Shown one piece after another: positions 25,017-34,920 of a stretch of DNA of 64,000 bases. Every line of letters begins with the position of its first letter. The stretch's first letter is position 1. The translations under genes were made by a program, and so were the position numbers. The notes under the pieces were generated by a model. That model worked only from the letters and a program-made list of their open reading frames with translations, searched no databases and was not told where the DNA came from. Source of the DNA: Streptosporangium sp. NBC_01755 (GTDB lineage Bacteria; Actinomycetota; Actinomycetes; Streptosporangiales; Streptosporangiaceae); assembly GCF_035917995.1 (NCBI RefSeq), contig NZ_CP109131.1:1922001-1986000 (forward strand). Direction: 5' to 3'.

Positions 25017-26201
25017 TCACTCCCCGAGGAGCGCGTCCACGAAGACCTCGGGATCGAAAGGGGCGAGGTCGTCGGGACCCTCGCCAAGGCCGACCAGCTT
25101 GACCGGGACGCCCAGCTCGCGCTGGACGGAGATGATGATGCCGCCCTTGGCGGTGCCGTCAAGCTTGGTCAGGGCGATGCCGGTGATGTTGACCACCTCG
25201 GCGAACACCTGGGCCTGGCGCATGCCGTTCTGACCCGTGGTGGCGTCGAGGACGAGCAGGACCTCGTCGACGGTGGCCTTCTTCTCGATGACGCGCTTGA
25301 CCTTGCCGAGCTCGTCCATCAGACCGGTCTTGGTGTGCAGCCGCCCGGCGGTGTCGACGATCACCACGTCGGCCTTCTCCCTGATGCCCTCGGCCACGGC
25401 GTCGAAGGCCACCGAGGCGGGGTCACCGCCCTCCGGGCCGCGTACGACCGCTGCCCCAACCCGGTCTCCCCAGGTCTGCAGCTGGTCGGCGGCGGCGGCG
25501 CGGAAGGTGTCGGCGGCACCCAGCACGACCTTGCCGCCGTCGCCGATGAGGACGCGCGCCAGCTTGCCCGTGGTGGTGGTCTTGCCGGTGCCGTTGACCC
25601 CGACCACGAGGACCACCGCGGGACGCTCACCGTGCGGCTTGACGTGCAGCGTACGATCCATGTCGGCACCGATCTGGCCGAGCAGTTGCTCCTTGAGCAG
25701 GGCGCGTGCCTCCTCGGGCGTCCGGCTGCCCAGCACCTTCACCCGGGTACGCAGCTCCTCGACCATCGCCTGGGTCGGCGCCACGCCGACGTCCGCGGTG
25801 ATCAGGGTCTCCTCGATCTCGTCCCAGGCGTCGTCGTCGAGACGGTCACGGGAGAGCAGCTCAAGAAGCCCCTTGCCCAGGGTGCTCTGCGACCGGGCCA
25901 GCCGGGCGCGGAGCCGCACCATCCGGCCGGCGGACGGCGGCGGGATCTCGATCTCCGGGATGACGACGGCCTCGGGCTCGACCGGCCTGGCCGGCGGCGG
26001 CAGGGTGGTCGTCGCCTCGTCGTCCTCCACGACCGCGCCCCTGCCGGGGGCCCGCGTCTCCTCGGGGGTCGTCGGCGCCTCGGGCGCCTCGACCCGCGGC
26101 GGCGCACTGGTGCCCCCCCTCCTGAACAGCAGGAGCATGCCGCCTGCCGCCAGCAGGGCGACGACGACGATGATCGCGATTATGCCGAGATAGCCTTCCA
26201 C
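25017..26201 (-). CDS. ftsY: signal recognition particle receptor FtsY
   Basis: This 394-aa SRP-receptor GTPase docks ribosome-nascent-chain complexes at the membrane. It begins with a membrane anchor ([20 protein letters not shown]), a feature of actinobacterial FtsY. A variable acidic/Pro-rich A domain (about 35-95) precedes the four-helix N domain ([20 protein letters not shown]) and the G domain. The G domain has [43 protein letters not shown] and the closing [16 protein letters not shown]. The stop is followed by degenerate copies of its own 3' end. It is the last gene of the smc-ftsY pair; a 225-nt gap without an ORF separates them. Confidence 0.97.
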   Translation of the reverse strand: MEGYLGIIAIIVVVALLAAGGMLLLFRRGGTSAPPRVEAPEAPTTPEETRAPGRGAVVEDDEATTTLPPPARPVEPEAVVIPEIEIPPPSAGRMVRLRARLARSQSTLGKGLLELLSRDRLDDDAWDEIEETLITADVGVAPTQAMVEELRTRVKVLGSRTPEEARALLKEQLLGQIGADMDRTLHVKPHGERPAVVLVVGVNGTGKTTTTGKLARVLIGDGGKVVLGAADTFRAAAADQLQTWGDRVGAAVVRGPEGGDPASVAFDAVAEGIREKADVVIVDTAGRLHTKTGLMDELGKVKRVIEKKATVDEVLLVLDATTGQNGMRQAQVFAEVVNITGIALTKLDGTAKGGIIISVQRELGVPVKLVGLGEGPDDLAPFDPEVFVDALLGE

Positions 26202-26426
26202 AAGACCACAGTTTTCCAGACGGCCCGGGATGCTCCGACCTCAAGGTGCCCGGACGGGTGCGCGGTCCCTCGTCACCGGTCACCCCCGACCGGGCGGACC
26301 ACCCTCAAAGACCCGGACGGACTCGTTCATCGTGAGGACGGCCCCGGACCGCCCCCGAGGGCTCGGGCAGGTTCACGGCCTACCGGCGCCTCATCCCGCG
26401 GGCTCTCTCCAGGCCCCCTGGGGACC

Positions 26427-29400
26427 TCAGGCGGGCTCGTTCTCCCTCAGGCGCTGGCTGATGACCTGGGTGACGCCGTCCCCGCGCATCGACACGCCGT
26501 ACAGCGCGTCGGCGATCTCCATGGTGCGCTTCTGGTGGGTGATGATGATGATCTGCGAGGTCTGCCGGAGCTCCTCGAAGAGGGTCAGCAGGCGCTGGGT
26601 GTTGGTGTCGTCCAGCGCGGCCTCGACCTCGTCCATCACGTAGAACGGCGAGGGCCGCGCCTTGAAGATGGACACGAGGAACGCCACGGCGGTCAGCGAC
26701 CGCTCACCGCCGGACAGCAGCGACAGCCGCTTGACCTTCTTGCCCGGCGGCCGGGCCTCGACCTCGACACCGGTGGTCAGCATGTCCTGCGGGTCGGTGA
26801 GCAGCAGCCTGCCCTCACCACCCGGGAACACCCGCGTGAAGATCGTCTCGAACTCGCGGGCCACGTCCGCGAACGCGGCGCCGAAGACCTGCTCGACCCG
26901 CTCGTCGACCTCCTTGACCACCAGCAGCAGGTCGCGGCGGGTCTTCTTGAGGTCTTCCAGCTGCGAGGTGAGAAACGCGTGCCGCTCCTCCAGCGCCGCG
27001 AACTCCTCAAGCGCGAGCGGGTTGACCTTGCCGAGCTGGGCCATCTGGCGGTCGGCCGCCCTGGCCCGTTTGAGCTGCTCCTCGCGGTCGTAGGGGATGG
27101 GCTCGCCGTCCTCCGTCGGAACCGGCTCGCCGGGGCCGTACTCGGCGATGAGGGTCTCGGTCTCGACGCCGTACTCCTCCACCGCCCGCCCCTGGAGCTG
27201 CTCCAGGCGGAGCCGCTGCTCGGTGCGGGCCACCTCGCTGCCGTGCGCCCGATTGACCAGCTTGTCCAGCTCGCCGGTGAGCTCCCGGACCCGGACCCTG
27301 ACCGCCTTGAGCGAGGCGTCGATCTGCCCGCGTGCCCGCTCCGCCTCGTCGCGCTCTCCGGCGGCGGCGGTCAGGGAGGTCTCCAGCGCGCGCAGCGCCA
27401 GCTCCGCGCCCCTGACGACCGCCTGGGCCGTCCGCGCCTGCTCACGCCGCCGCTCCCTGTGCTCGGCCGCCCTGGCACGCTCCTCGCGCTCGCGCTCCGC
27501 GGCGCGCGTCAGCTCCTCGGCCCTGCCGTCGATGCTCCTGACCCGCTCCTCCGCCGTCCGTACGGTGAGGCGGGCCTCCATCTCGTCCTGCCTGGCCGTC
27601 GCGCAGATCTCGGCGAGCTCGTCGCGCAGGTCGGTGCCGGGCTCGCTCTGCTGCTCCTCGGCACCTACGGCCTCGGCGAGCCGCTCCTCCAGCTCGGCGA
27701 AACCGGCCGTGTCGCGGTCACGCGCCTCCTCGGCCGCCCGTACGCCCCCTGCCAGGCGCTCGCACTCCTCACGGGCCGCCTTGGCGGCGGCGTCCAGCTG
27801 GGCGAGCCGCCTGGCCACCGCGGCGACCTTCTGGTCCACGTCGCGCTGCCTCGCCCTGACCCGGTCCAGGGCGGCCTGCGCCGCGTTGAAGGCGGCCTGC
27901 GTGTTCTGCACCCCCGTCTGCGCGTCGGCGACCCGCGCCTGGGCGGTCTCGACCGCGAGCTGCGCCTCCCCCTCGGCCTGTGCGGTCTCCTCCAGCTCCA
28001 TTGCCGCCAGCTCGGCGGCGACCCTGGCCTCGGCCAGGTCGGCGGCCGCCTCGTCGAGCGCGGCCCGCATCTGGATGGCGGAGGTGCCGCCCGCCGAGCC
28101 GCCGCCGGCGACGTGGGCACCCAGGAGGTCGCCGGAGCGGGTGACGGCCCGCAGCTCGGGGTACTGCTCGACCGTCTTCCTCGCGATCGCGAGATCGTCC
28201 ACGACCAGCACGCCCGCCAGCAGGTGGGTGGCGGCGGCCCGCAGCTCGGCGGAGACCGTGACCAGGTCGATCGCCCACTCCGCACCGGCCTGCGGCACCT
28301 GGCCCGGTGGGACCGCCGCTCCACCCGCGGCGATGACGAGACCGGCCCGGCCGCCGTCGTGGCCCCTGAGGAACTCGATGGCGTCGGCCGCGCTCTGCAG
28401 CGACTCGACGGCGACGGCCTCGGCGTCGGCCCCGAGCACTGCGGCGATGGCCTCCTCGGCGCCGGCCCGCACCGACAGCATGGTCGCCACCGGCCCGAGC
28501 ACCCCGGCCAGGTCGGCGGCGAGCAGCGCGGCTCCACCGTCGGCACCACCGGCCAGCCCCAGCTCCAGAGCCTCGAACCTGGCCTCCAGCGCGGCCACCT
28601 GGCGCTGCGCCTGCTGGTCGGCCTTGCGTGCCGCGGCGAGGGCGGCCCTGGCGGCGGCGAGCGCGGCGTTCGGGCCCGCGACGGCCGCCTTGACCTCCTC
28701 GCCTCCGGCCCTGGCCGACTCGACGGACTCCCTGGCCTGCTCGACCGTCTCCAGAGCGATCTCCAGCTCCTCGGCGAGGGCCGGGTCGGCGGTCGGCTCG
28801 GCACTTTCCTGGCCGTCGTACTCGGCGCGGGCTCCCTCTGCGCGCTGCTCGGCCTCCTCCAGCGAGCGCCGCAACCGGCCGATCTCCTCCTCTGCGGCCC
28901 CCGCCCGGCTGCGCGCGGCCCCGGCCTGACCCCTGAGCCTGGCCAGGCCCTCGCGCCGGTCGGCGGCGGCCCTGGCCTCCGCGCCCAGCCGCCGCTCCTC
29001 CGCGGCGAGCGCGGCCTCGGTCTCGGCACGCCGGGCCACGGCCTCGGCGAGTGACTCCCGCTCCCCTTCGAGCAGTTCGACCAGGACCCGCTCCTGCTCG
29101 CGGACCTCCTCGGCCTCACGTTCGAAATCCTCGGGATCACGCCCCCGCCGCTCCACCGCGTTGTCGGTGGCGTGCCGGTGCCGCTCGGCGGCGAGCCCTG
29201 CCAGGCCCCTGAGCCGCTCGCGGAGGGAGGAGAGCCGGAAGAACGTCTCCTGTGCGGCGGCCAGGCGCGGCTGGGCCTCGGCCTCGGCGCCCTCCAGCTC
29301 GGCCTCGGCGGCCTGCCCCTGCTCCAGCTCGATCTCCACAGCGGTGCGGCGGGCGAGGACCGCCGCCTCGTCGGCCATCTCCCGCTCCAGGGTGGTCCGC

Positions 29401-30110
29401 AGGGTGAGCACGTCGTCGGCGAGCAGCCGGAGCCTGGCGTCGCGGAGGTCTGCCTGGATGACGGCGGCCCTGCGGGCGATCTCGGCCTGGCGGCCCAGCG
29501 GTTTGAGCTGGCGGCGCAGCTCGGTGGTGAGGTCCTGGACCCGGGTCATGTTGGCCTGCATCGCGTCGAGCTTCCGCAGCGCCTTCTCCTTGCGCTTGCG
29601 GTGCTTCAGAACGCCCGCGGCCTCCTCGATGAACGCCCGGCGCTCCTCGGGTCCCGCGTGCAGCACCTGGTCGAGCTGGCCCTGGCCGACGATGACGTGC
29701 ATCTCGCGGCCGATGCCGGAGTCGGACAGCAGTTCCTGGATGTCGAGCAGGCGGCAGATGTCGCCGTTGATGGCGTACTCGCTCTGGCCGGCCCGGAACA
29801 TCAGGCGGCTGATCGTCACCTCGGTGTAGTCGATCGGGAGCATGCCGTCGGTGTTGTCGATGGTCAACGTGACCTCGGCGCGGCCCAGCGGTGCCCGCGA
29901 GGAGGTGCCGGCGAAGATGACGTCCTCCATCTTGCCACCGCGCAGCGACTTGGCGCTGTGCTCCCCCATGACCCAGGCCAGGGCGTCGACCACGTTGGAC
30001 TTGCCGGACCCGTTGGGGCCGACGACCGCGGTGATACCCGGCTCGAACCTGAGCGTGGTGGCCGAGGCGAAGGATTTGAAACCGCGCAGGGTAAGGGTCT
30101 TGAGATACAA
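26427..30110 (-). CDS. smc: chromosome segregation SMC ATPase
   Basis: This 1227-aa condensin subunit compacts and segregates the chromosome with ScpAB. The N-terminal ABC half has GPNGSGKSNVVDALAWVMGE. Two long Ala/Glu/Arg-rich coiled coils flank the hinge (about residues 510-670, with GVLVVDD and GAHVAGGGSAGG-like loops). The C-terminal head carries SLLSGGERSLTAVAF (signature) and FYVMDEVEAALDD (Walker B). TTG 30110 was chosen because it gives the family start LYLKTLTLRGFKSF and has GGGGGG 5 nt upstream; GTG 30128 would add six residues. Gene order smc-ftsY is the conserved one. Confidence 0.95.
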   Translation of the reverse strand: MYLKTLTLRGFKSFASATTLRFEPGITAVVGPNGSGKSNVVDALAWVMGEHSAKSLRGGKMEDVIFAGTSSRAPLGRAEVTLTIDNTDGMLPIDYTEVTISRLMFRAGQSEYAINGDICRLLDIQELLSDSGIGREMHVIVGQGQLDQVLHAGPEERRAFIEEAAGVLKHRKRKEKALRKLDAMQANMTRVQDLTTELRRQLKPLGRQAEIARRAAVIQADLRDARLRLLADDVLTLRTTLEREMADEAAVLARRTAVEIELEQGQAAEAELEGAEAEAQPRLAAAQETFFRLSSLRERLRGLAGLAAERHRHATDNAVERRGRDPEDFEREAEEVREQERVLVELLEGERESLAEAVARRAETEAALAAEERRLGAEARAAADRREGLARLRGQAGAARSRAGAAEEEIGRLRRSLEEAEQRAEGARAEYDGQESAEPTADPALAEELEIALETVEQARESVESARAGGEEVKAAVAGPNAALAAARAALAAARKADQQAQRQVAALEARFEALELGLAGGADGGAALLAADLAGVLGPVATMLSVRAGAEEAIAAVLGADAEAVAVESLQSAADAIEFLRGHDGGRAGLVIAAGGAAVPPGQVPQAGAEWAIDLVTVSAELRAAATHLLAGVLVVDDLAIARKTVEQYPELRAVTRSGDLLGAHVAGGGSAGGTSAIQMRAALDEAAADLAEARVAAELAAMELEETAQAEGEAQLAVETAQARVADAQTGVQNTQAAFNAAQAALDRVRARQRDVDQKVAAVARRLAQLDAAAKAAREECERLAGGVRAAEEARDRDTAGFAELEERLAEAVGAEEQQSEPGTDLRDELAEICATARQDEMEARLTVRTAEERVRSIDGRAEELTRAAEREREERARAAEHRERRREQARTAQAVVRGAELALRALETSLTAAAGERDEAERARGQIDASLKAVRVRVRELTGELDKLVNRAHGSEVARTEQRLRLEQLQGRAVEEYGVETETLIAEYGPGEPVPTEDGEPIPYDREEQLKRARAADRQMAQLGKVNPLALEEFAALEERHAFLTSQLEDLKKTRRDLLLVVKEVDERVEQVFGAAFADVAREFETIFTRVFPGGEGRLLLTDPQDMLTTGVEVEARPPGKKVKRLSLLSGGERSLTAVAFLVSIFKARPSPFYVMDEVEAALDDTNTQRLLTLFEELRQTSQIIIITHQKRTMEIADALYGVSMRGDGVTQVISQRLRENEPA

Positions 30111-30274
30111 GGAAAACCCCCCGTTCACGGTGCGGCCGCGCCGGCCTGCGCGTCACGCGCCGCACCCCCGGCACCGATGAACGCGTCATCCCTCGTCAGC
30201 CCACGGCTTCGCCAACGCGGGAAGACTACCGTTCTTCACCCGCACCCGCCCGCACACCGCCTATGGTGCCCTGC

Positions 30275-31069
30275 ATGAACGGTGAACGCGGTGCCGACGG
30301 AGCTCCGTCACGCCCATCGAGCGGCAGGGGTCGTCTCGGGCGGCGCGCCTTCCTGGTGGGCGGCGGACTGGCCGCGCTGGGCCTCGGTGGCGCCGTGCTG
30401 GCGGCCGGCCCCGACGGCATCCGGGGGGCGTACGCCCAGATCGTCTGCGGCTTGGTCCCCGCACCCCCGGTGACGTCTCCTGGAACGCTCCAGCGCAGCC
30501 GGGTCGACCGGCGGCGGGTCATCGTCGGGCTGCCCCCGGGGGCGGCGGACGGGCTACCCGTGGTGATCATGCTTCACGGGGCCGCGGGTGACGCGCGCAC
30601 GCCGTTCGACGTCTACGCGATCGACCGCTATCTGGCCGCCGGGGGCGGGCGCTTCGCGCTGGCCTCCATCGACGACTGGCCCTCCGCCGACATCCCGGGA
30701 ACCCTGCTGCCCTACCTGAGCATGAACGGGATGGACACCACGAAGATCGGGCTGATGGGCTGGTCGGCGGGCGGCGCGGGGGCGCTGAGGCTGGCCGCGG
30801 AGCTGGGCCCCGCACAGGTGGGGGCGGTCGTCGCGGCATCGCCGACGGTGAGCGCGGCGCAGGCGCCGCTGCGCGAACTCGTGAACATCCCGGTCTGGCT
30901 GGGGTGTGGAGAGCGCGACGCATGGGCACGGCAGACCCAGACCATGCTGAAGGGCCTGAAGGCACTGGGCGCCACGGCCGAGGGAGGGATCAGCGACGGA
31001 TGCCAGGACACGGCCTATCGCCGCAGGGTGTTACCCGAGCAGCTGGCCTTCCTCGCACGACATATATGA
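30275..31069 (+). CDS. Tat-exported alpha/beta-hydrolase (esterase-like)
   Basis: This protein is about 264 aa. A twin-arginine signal is present: GRLGRRAFLVGGGLAALGLG followed by Ala-rich residues. The enzyme domain has VVIMLHGAAGDARTPF (oxyanion region), the nucleophile elbow GLMGWSAGGAGALRLA, a short lid, and PVWLGCGERDAWA with the acid. Its closest type is the secreted esterase/PHB-depolymerase-like group. The catalytic His is probably in the C-terminal SDGCQDTAYRRR region but is not obvious. Either ATG 30263 or ATG 30275 may start it; neither has a strong ribosome site. It is the only plus-strand gene in this core block. Confidence 0.8.
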   Translation: MNGERGADGAPSRPSSGRGRLGRRAFLVGGGLAALGLGGAVLAAGPDGIRGAYAQIVCGLVPAPPVTSPGTLQRSRVDRRRVIVGLPPGAADGLPVVIMLHGAAGDARTPFDVYAIDRYLAAGGGRFALASIDDWPSADIPGTLLPYLSMNGMDTTKIGLMGWSAGGAGALRLAAELGPAQVGAVVAASPTVSAAQAPLRELVNIPVWLGCGERDAWARQTQTMLKGLKALGATAEGGISDGCQDTAYRRRVLPEQLAFLARHI

Positions 31070-31083
31070 CACGTATATGACAA

Positions 31084-31106
31084 GGGACGCCCCGACGAGG
31101 CGTCCC
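31084..31106. terminator. hairpin between convergent genes
   Basis: GGGACGCC and GGCGTCCC form an 8-bp stem 15 nt after the esterase stop and before the minus-strand coiled-coil gene stop. It could serve both. Confidence 0.55.
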
Positions 31107-31134
31107 CGGACAGTGTGTTTCCGCCCCGGCCCCG

Positions 31135-31329
31135 TTAAGTGAGGGCCGGCTCACGATCCTGCAGACGGTTGAACTCCTCATCGCGGGCACTTGCCGCGAG
31201 TTCGTCGTTCTGGGCCTGGAGCCGGGTGAGCTCTCCCTCGAGATCACGGATGCGTTGTTGAAGACGACGCATTTCCGAGACCATACGAGGGTCGGGACCG
31301 CCGACGTGGCCGAGTAGAGCCTTCGCCAT
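31135..31329 (-). CDS. small coiled-coil protein
   Basis: The product is 64 aa. ATG 31329 has GGAGG about 9 nt upstream, which decides the start over a longer open frame. The sequence begins AKALLGHVGGPDPRMVSEMR and continues as a heptad-rich coiled coil (LQQRIRDLEGELTRLQAQN). Small proteins with this GGPDPR-containing N-terminus and coiled coil are widespread in actinobacteria next to cell-biology genes. No function is established; no membrane segment or signal. It is separated from acylphosphatase by about 190 nt that may hold its own promoter. Confidence 0.75.
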   Translation of the reverse strand: MAKALLGHVGGPDPRMVSEMRRLQQRIRDLEGELTRLQAQNDELAASARDEEFNRLQDREPALT

Positions 31330-31521
31330 AGTAAAGGGTCCTCCACGCTGAGTGACCAGACTGGTTCGCGCACTTCTTTGCCGCGGGAGGGGTGCGCGTG
31401 GTTCTTTATGCAAGAGTCGCACCGGTGAGGGAGACGGTCAAGTTGAACGCTCCGAGTGGATGCACCAGTAGGCACTCTCGACAGTTAACTATACCTTATT
31501 TTGGGTGGGTCTGGAAAGTGG

Positions 31522-31797
31522 TCAACGCTCAACGAAACCTTCGGGACTACCTTTGACCTCGCTCCAACGTTCGACGACCCCGTCCACCCTGCCGGGTGTC
31601 TCACCACCCCTGAGCAGCTCAAGCAGCATGGAGCACGACTGCTCAGGACCCTGCGCGACCACCTCGACCCGGCCGTCGGCCGTGTTGCGTGCCCAGCCGA
31701 CCAGGCCGAGCTCCAGCGCCCTGGCCCGCGCCCACCAGCGGAACCCCACACCCTGCACACGACCTCTGACCCAGGCGGTCAGCCGCACGTCCGTCAC
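31522..31797 (-). CDS. acyP: acylphosphatase
   Basis: This 91-aa cytosolic enzyme hydrolyses carboxyl-phosphate bonds. The signature [16 protein letters not shown] carries the phosphate-binding Arg, and [20 protein letters not shown] carries the catalytic Asn. GTG 31797 overlaps the mutM stop as GTGA, so the two are co-translated. The same mutM-acyP-smc order occurs in other actinobacteria. Confidence 0.92.
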   Translation of the reverse strand: MTDVRLTAWVRGRVQGVGFRWWARARALELGLVGWARNTADGRVEVVAQGPEQSCSMLLELLRGGETPGRVDGVVERWSEVKGSPEGFVER

Positions 31798-32660
31798 TCC
31801 GCGGCCCCCCTCGGCCTGGGCTGGCAGCGAGGGCAACTGTAGGAGGAGCGGTTCATGAACGACTCGCGGACGATCAGGGCACCGCACCGGGAACAGGGCT
31901 CGTCGCGCCTGCCGTAGACAGCGAGGGAACGGTCGAAGTAACCGCTCTCACCATTGACATTCACGTAAAGACTGTCGAAAGATGTGCCGCCCTCGGCCAG
32001 TGCGGCGGACATCACCTCCCTGGCGGCGCCCAGCAGCTCGGCGATCTTCGGCCTGGTCAGCGACCCGGTGGGCCTGGCACCGTGCAGTCCGGCCCGCCAG
32101 AGCGCCTCGTCGGCATAGATGTTGCCGACACCGCTGATCAGCGACTGGTCCAGAAGCGCGCGCTTGACCTCGGTCTGCCGGACGCGCAGCCGGCGGGCGA
32201 ACGCCTCGTCGTCGAAATGCCTCTCGAACGGGTCGGCCGCGATGTGCGCGATCGGCTCGGGCACCGCCCGGCCGCCGGCCCGGGTCATGGTGGTCACCAG
32301 CACGTGGCCGAAGGTTCGCTGATCGACGAAGCGCAGCTCCGGGCCGCCGTCGGTGAAGCCGATCCGGACCCGCAGGTGCTTCTCCGATGCCGAGTCCGGC
32401 TCCACGACCAGCAGCTGGCCGCTCATCCCAAGGTGCGCCAGGATCGCGCCGGAGCCGTCCAGCGGCAGCCAGAGGTACTTACCCCTGCGCTCCGCCGGGC
32501 CGACGGTGCGGCCCTGCAGCCGGGCGGAGAACTCCTCGGCTCCGGGAAGATGCCGCCTGATCGCCCTCGGGTGGAGCACCTCGGCATGGGCGACGACCCT
32601 GCCGGAAACCCACCGCTCCAGGCCACGGCGTACCACCTCGACCTCGGGCAGTTCGGGCAT
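31794..32660 (-). CDS. mutM: formamidopyrimidine-DNA glycosylase (Fpg/MutM)
   Basis: This 288-aa base-excision repair enzyme removes 8-oxoguanine and formamidopyrimidines. It starts [15 protein letters not shown], where mature Pro2 is the Schiff-base nucleophile and Glu3 the acid. The H2TH region is [20 protein letters not shown]. The C-terminal zinc finger has [20 protein letters not shown] then CPRC, so all four Cys are present. ATG 32660 has AGGAGG upstream, so the long N-terminal open frame is not used. It lies 22 nt after rnc. Confidence 0.97.
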   Translation of the reverse strand: MPELPEVEVVRRGLERWVSGRVVAHAEVLHPRAIRRHLPGAEEFSARLQGRTVGPAERRGKYLWLPLDGSGAILAHLGMSGQLLVVEPDSASEKHLRVRIGFTDGGPELRFVDQRTFGHVLVTTMTRAGGRAVPEPIAHIAADPFERHFDDEAFARRLRVRQTEVKRALLDQSLISGVGNIYADEALWRAGLHGARPTGSLTRPKIAELLGAAREVMSAALAEGGTSFDSLYVNVNGESGYFDRSLAVYGRRDEPCSRCGALIVRESFMNRSSYSCPRCQPRPRGAAE

Positions 32661-32682
32661 GCACCCCTCCTTTGGCGACGAG

Positions 32683-33414
32683 TCAGCCGGCTTCGCGCCT
32701 GTCGCGGTCCTGGCGGATCCTGTTCCAGGCCGCCTCGGCGGCCTGCTGCTCGGCTTCCTTCTTTGAGCGGCCGGATCCCGAACCGTACCCCTCTCCGCCG
32801 ACGCGAACGACCGCGGTGAAGGACTTGGCGTGGTCGGGGCCGCTCTCCTCGACATGGTATTCGGGCACGCCGAGCGACTCGGACGCGGTGAGCTCCTGCA
32901 GGGAGGTCTTCCAGTCGAGCCCGGCGCCGAGCGAGGCGGAGCGGGTGATGAGGGGATCGAAGAGCAGGTGGACGACGCGGAACGCCTCGTCCAGGCCCCT
33001 GTTCACGTAGACCGCGCCGATGAGCGCCTCAAGGGTGTCCGCGAGGATCGAGGACTTGTCACGCCCCCCGGTGCCCTCCTCGCCCCGGCCGAGCCGCAGG
33101 AAGCGGCCAAGGCCCAGCGAGCGGGCCACATCGGCGAGGGCGCGCATGTTCACCACCGCGGCCCTGAGCTTGGCGAGCTGCCCCTCGGGCAGGTCTGGAT
33201 GGTTGCGGTAGAGGCTGTCGGTGACGACCAGGCCCAGCACCGAGTCGCCCAGGAACTCCAGGCGCTCGTTGGTCGGCAGGCCGCCGTTCTCGTACGCGTA
33301 GGAGCGGTGCGTCAGCGCACGCTCCAGGATGGCGACGTCCAGGCGCACCGACAGAAGGCGCTCAAGCTCGTTCTTGACGAACTCGACGGCGACCGGCTTG
33401 ACGCTCGTACCCAA
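32683..33414 (-). CDS. rnc: ribonuclease III
   Basis: This 243-aa double-strand RNA endonuclease matures rRNA and regulates mRNAs. The catalytic signature is [16 protein letters not shown] with the Asp/Glu metal ligands, the second site is [12 protein letters not shown], and a C-terminal dsRNA-binding domain (about 165-235) contains [20 protein letters not shown] 33414 was preferred because AGGAGA lies 6 nt before it; GTG 33429 would overlap that site. Upstream is rpmF. In Streptomyces the orthologue (absB) also influences antibiotic production. Confidence 0.95.
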   Translation of the reverse strand: MGTSVKPVAVEFVKNELERLLSVRLDVAILERALTHRSYAYENGGLPTNERLEFLGDSVLGLVVTDSLYRNHPDLPEGQLAKLRAAVVNMRALADVARSLGLGRFLRLGRGEEGTGGRDKSSILADTLEALIGAVYVNRGLDEAFRVVHLLFDPLITRSASLGAGLDWKTSLQELTASESLGVPEYHVEESGPDHAKSFTAVVRVGGEGYGSGSGRSKKEAEQQAAEAAWNRIRQDRDRREAG

Positions 33415-33625
33415 GGCTTCTCCTCGCACGTTCTCTCATCGAATGCGCGATGGCGAAGGAACGAGAGATGCCCGAAGATGTGGTGGGCGCCGGGAGGGCA
33501 CGCGTTCTACCGCGAACCCCGGCGTCCACCACAGCCGCGGGCGGGCCGCCATCGCAGGGGATGCAGACGGTGACGCCGACCGAGGCCGTGGAGGACCCGG
33601 TCGGCATCCGTCAGTCAGAATGCGA

Positions 33626-33805
33626 TCAGGCGGAGGGCTCGATCACCTGACGGCGGTTGTAAGTGCCGCAGGTCGGACATGCCACGTGCGGACGCTTCGG
33701 CGAGCGGCACTGGGGGCAGCTCACGAGCGAAACCGCGGCGGCCTTCCACTGCGACCTGCGGGAGCGGGTGTTGCTCCGCGACATCTTGCGCTTGGGGACA
33801 GCCAC
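33626..33805 (-). CDS. rpmF: 50S ribosomal protein L32
   Basis: This is a 59-aa protein starting at GTG 33805: [20 protein letters not shown], then two Cys pairs (CPQC and CPTC, zinc-ribbon form) and the end [13 protein letters not shown]. It follows yceD after a 1-nt gap and precedes rnc. The yceD-rpmF pair is one of the most conserved bacterial gene pairs. The Cys-containing version is the zinc-dependent paralogue type; whether a zinc-free copy exists elsewhere cannot be seen here. Confidence 0.95.
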   Translation of the reverse strand: MAVPKRKMSRSNTRSRRSQWKAAAVSLVSCPQCRSPKRPHVACPTCGTYNRRQVIEPSA

Positions 33806-33806
33806 G

Positions 33807-34361
33807 TCAGCTCTCCTGATCGTTGTTATGTTCCGGAACCAGACCCTGCAACTTCGCCCAGCGGGCGTCGATCACCTCATGGCCGTGGTCAGGCTCGGCA
33901 TCCGCCAGCCTGACCCCGCACTCCGCGCAGAGCCCGGTGCAGTCTTCACCGCAGACCGGACTCAACGGCAGTGTGAGCACCACCGCGTCGCGAAACGCGG
34001 GTTCGAGGTCGAGAAGTTCACCGTCGAGAAGCGAGTCACTCTCGGCAGCATCCTCTGCCGAGTAGAAGAACAGCTCCTGGAAGTCCACCTCGGTTCGCGA
34101 GATGACCGGCTCCAGGCAGCGTGCGCACTCCCCCCGCAGCGGGGCTTGCGCAGTGCCCGTGACGAGCACACCCTCCATGACCGCCTCAAGCCGGATGTCC
34201 AGCTCGACATCGGCGTCCCTGGGGACGCCGATCATGTCGACGCCGATGTCCGCCGGTGCCGGGAGAACGAGATTCATCCGACGCATTGACCCTGGTCGTC
34301 GCCCCAGGTCATGGGTAGAGATCACCCACGGGGCTCGGGGGTCAAGGTTGCGCTGAATCAT
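33807..34361 (-). CDS. yceD: YceD/DUF177 family protein
   Basis: This 184-aa protein of the DUF177 family links 23S rRNA/L32 assembly with envelope metabolism in some bacteria. Conserved parts are [17 protein letters not shown], the Cys motif [10 protein letters not shown] and a later [13 protein letters not shown], forming a possible zinc site. ATG 34361 is the conserved start, with GAGAG 5 nt upstream; an ATG six codons earlier is an alternative. It stops one nucleotide before rpmF, so the two are coupled. Confidence 0.92.
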   Translation of the reverse strand: MIQRNLDPRAPWVISTHDLGRRPGSMRRMNLVLPAPADIGVDMIGVPRDADVELDIRLEAVMEGVLVTGTAQAPLRGECARCLEPVISRTEVDFQELFFYSAEDAAESDSLLDGELLDLEPAFRDAVVLTLPLSPVCGEDCTGLCAECGVRLADAEPDHGHEVIDARWAKLQGLVPEHNNDQES

Positions 34362-34427
34362 TTCACTCTCATTAGGCATGGCGCATCATCGCCATCGTGC
34401 AAGGCCGAAACAAGAGAATAGCAGGGC

Positions 34428-34904
34428 CTAGCCCCTGAGCCGTTCGACCAGGAGTTCCTGGACAAGATCAGGTACCAGTCCGGCCACACTGCCACCGTAC
34501 TTGACGATCTCCTTGATGCGGCTGGAAGACAGGAAGGAGACCTCGGGGCCGGTGGCCATGAACAGCGTCTCCACCCCCGACATCCGGTAGTTGAGCTGCG
34601 CCATCTGGAGCTCGTAGTCGAAGTCGCTGATCGCGCGCAGGCCCTTCACGATGGCGGGGATCTCCTGCTGCCTGCAGTAGTCGACCAGGAGGCCGTGGAA
34701 CTTGTCCACGCGGACGTTCCCGTACTCCTTGGTGACCGTCCGGAGCGTCTGGATGCGCTCATCCACCGTGAAGAGGCTCTTCTTCTCGATGTTGATCAGT
34801 ACGGCTACAACGACCTCGTCGTACTGCCGGGAAGCCCGGCCGATGATGTCCAGATGACCGTTCGTGACGGGATCGAATGATCCCGGACAGACAACGCGAC
34901 GCAA
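34428..34904 (-). CDS. coaD: phosphopantetheine adenylyltransferase
   Basis: This 158-aa enzyme transfers AMP from ATP to 4'-phosphopantetheine in coenzyme A synthesis. The nucleotidyltransferase signature PGSFDPVTNGHLDII contains TxGH, the second site is KGLRAISDFDYELQMAQLN, and SFLSSSRIKE is the ISSTxVRE-like motif. The start is TTG 34904, giving LRRVVCPGSFDP with GGGAG upstream. It follows rsmD after 16 nt, the usual arrangement. Confidence 0.96.
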   Translation of the reverse strand: MRRVVCPGSFDPVTNGHLDIIGRASRQYDEVVVAVLINIEKKSLFTVDERIQTLRTVTKEYGNVRVDKFHGLLVDYCRQQEIPAIVKGLRAISDFDYELQMAQLNYRMSGVETLFMATGPEVSFLSSSRIKEIVKYGGSVAGLVPDLVQELLVERLRG

Positions 34905-34920
34905 GGTGGACTCCCTGCTC

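Noticed and set aside
25335-29054. 1239-codon plus-strand open frame across ftsY and smc
   Set aside because: Complement of the smc coiled-coil coding region; Leu/Gly/Arg-rich with no domain, a typical high-GC shadow.
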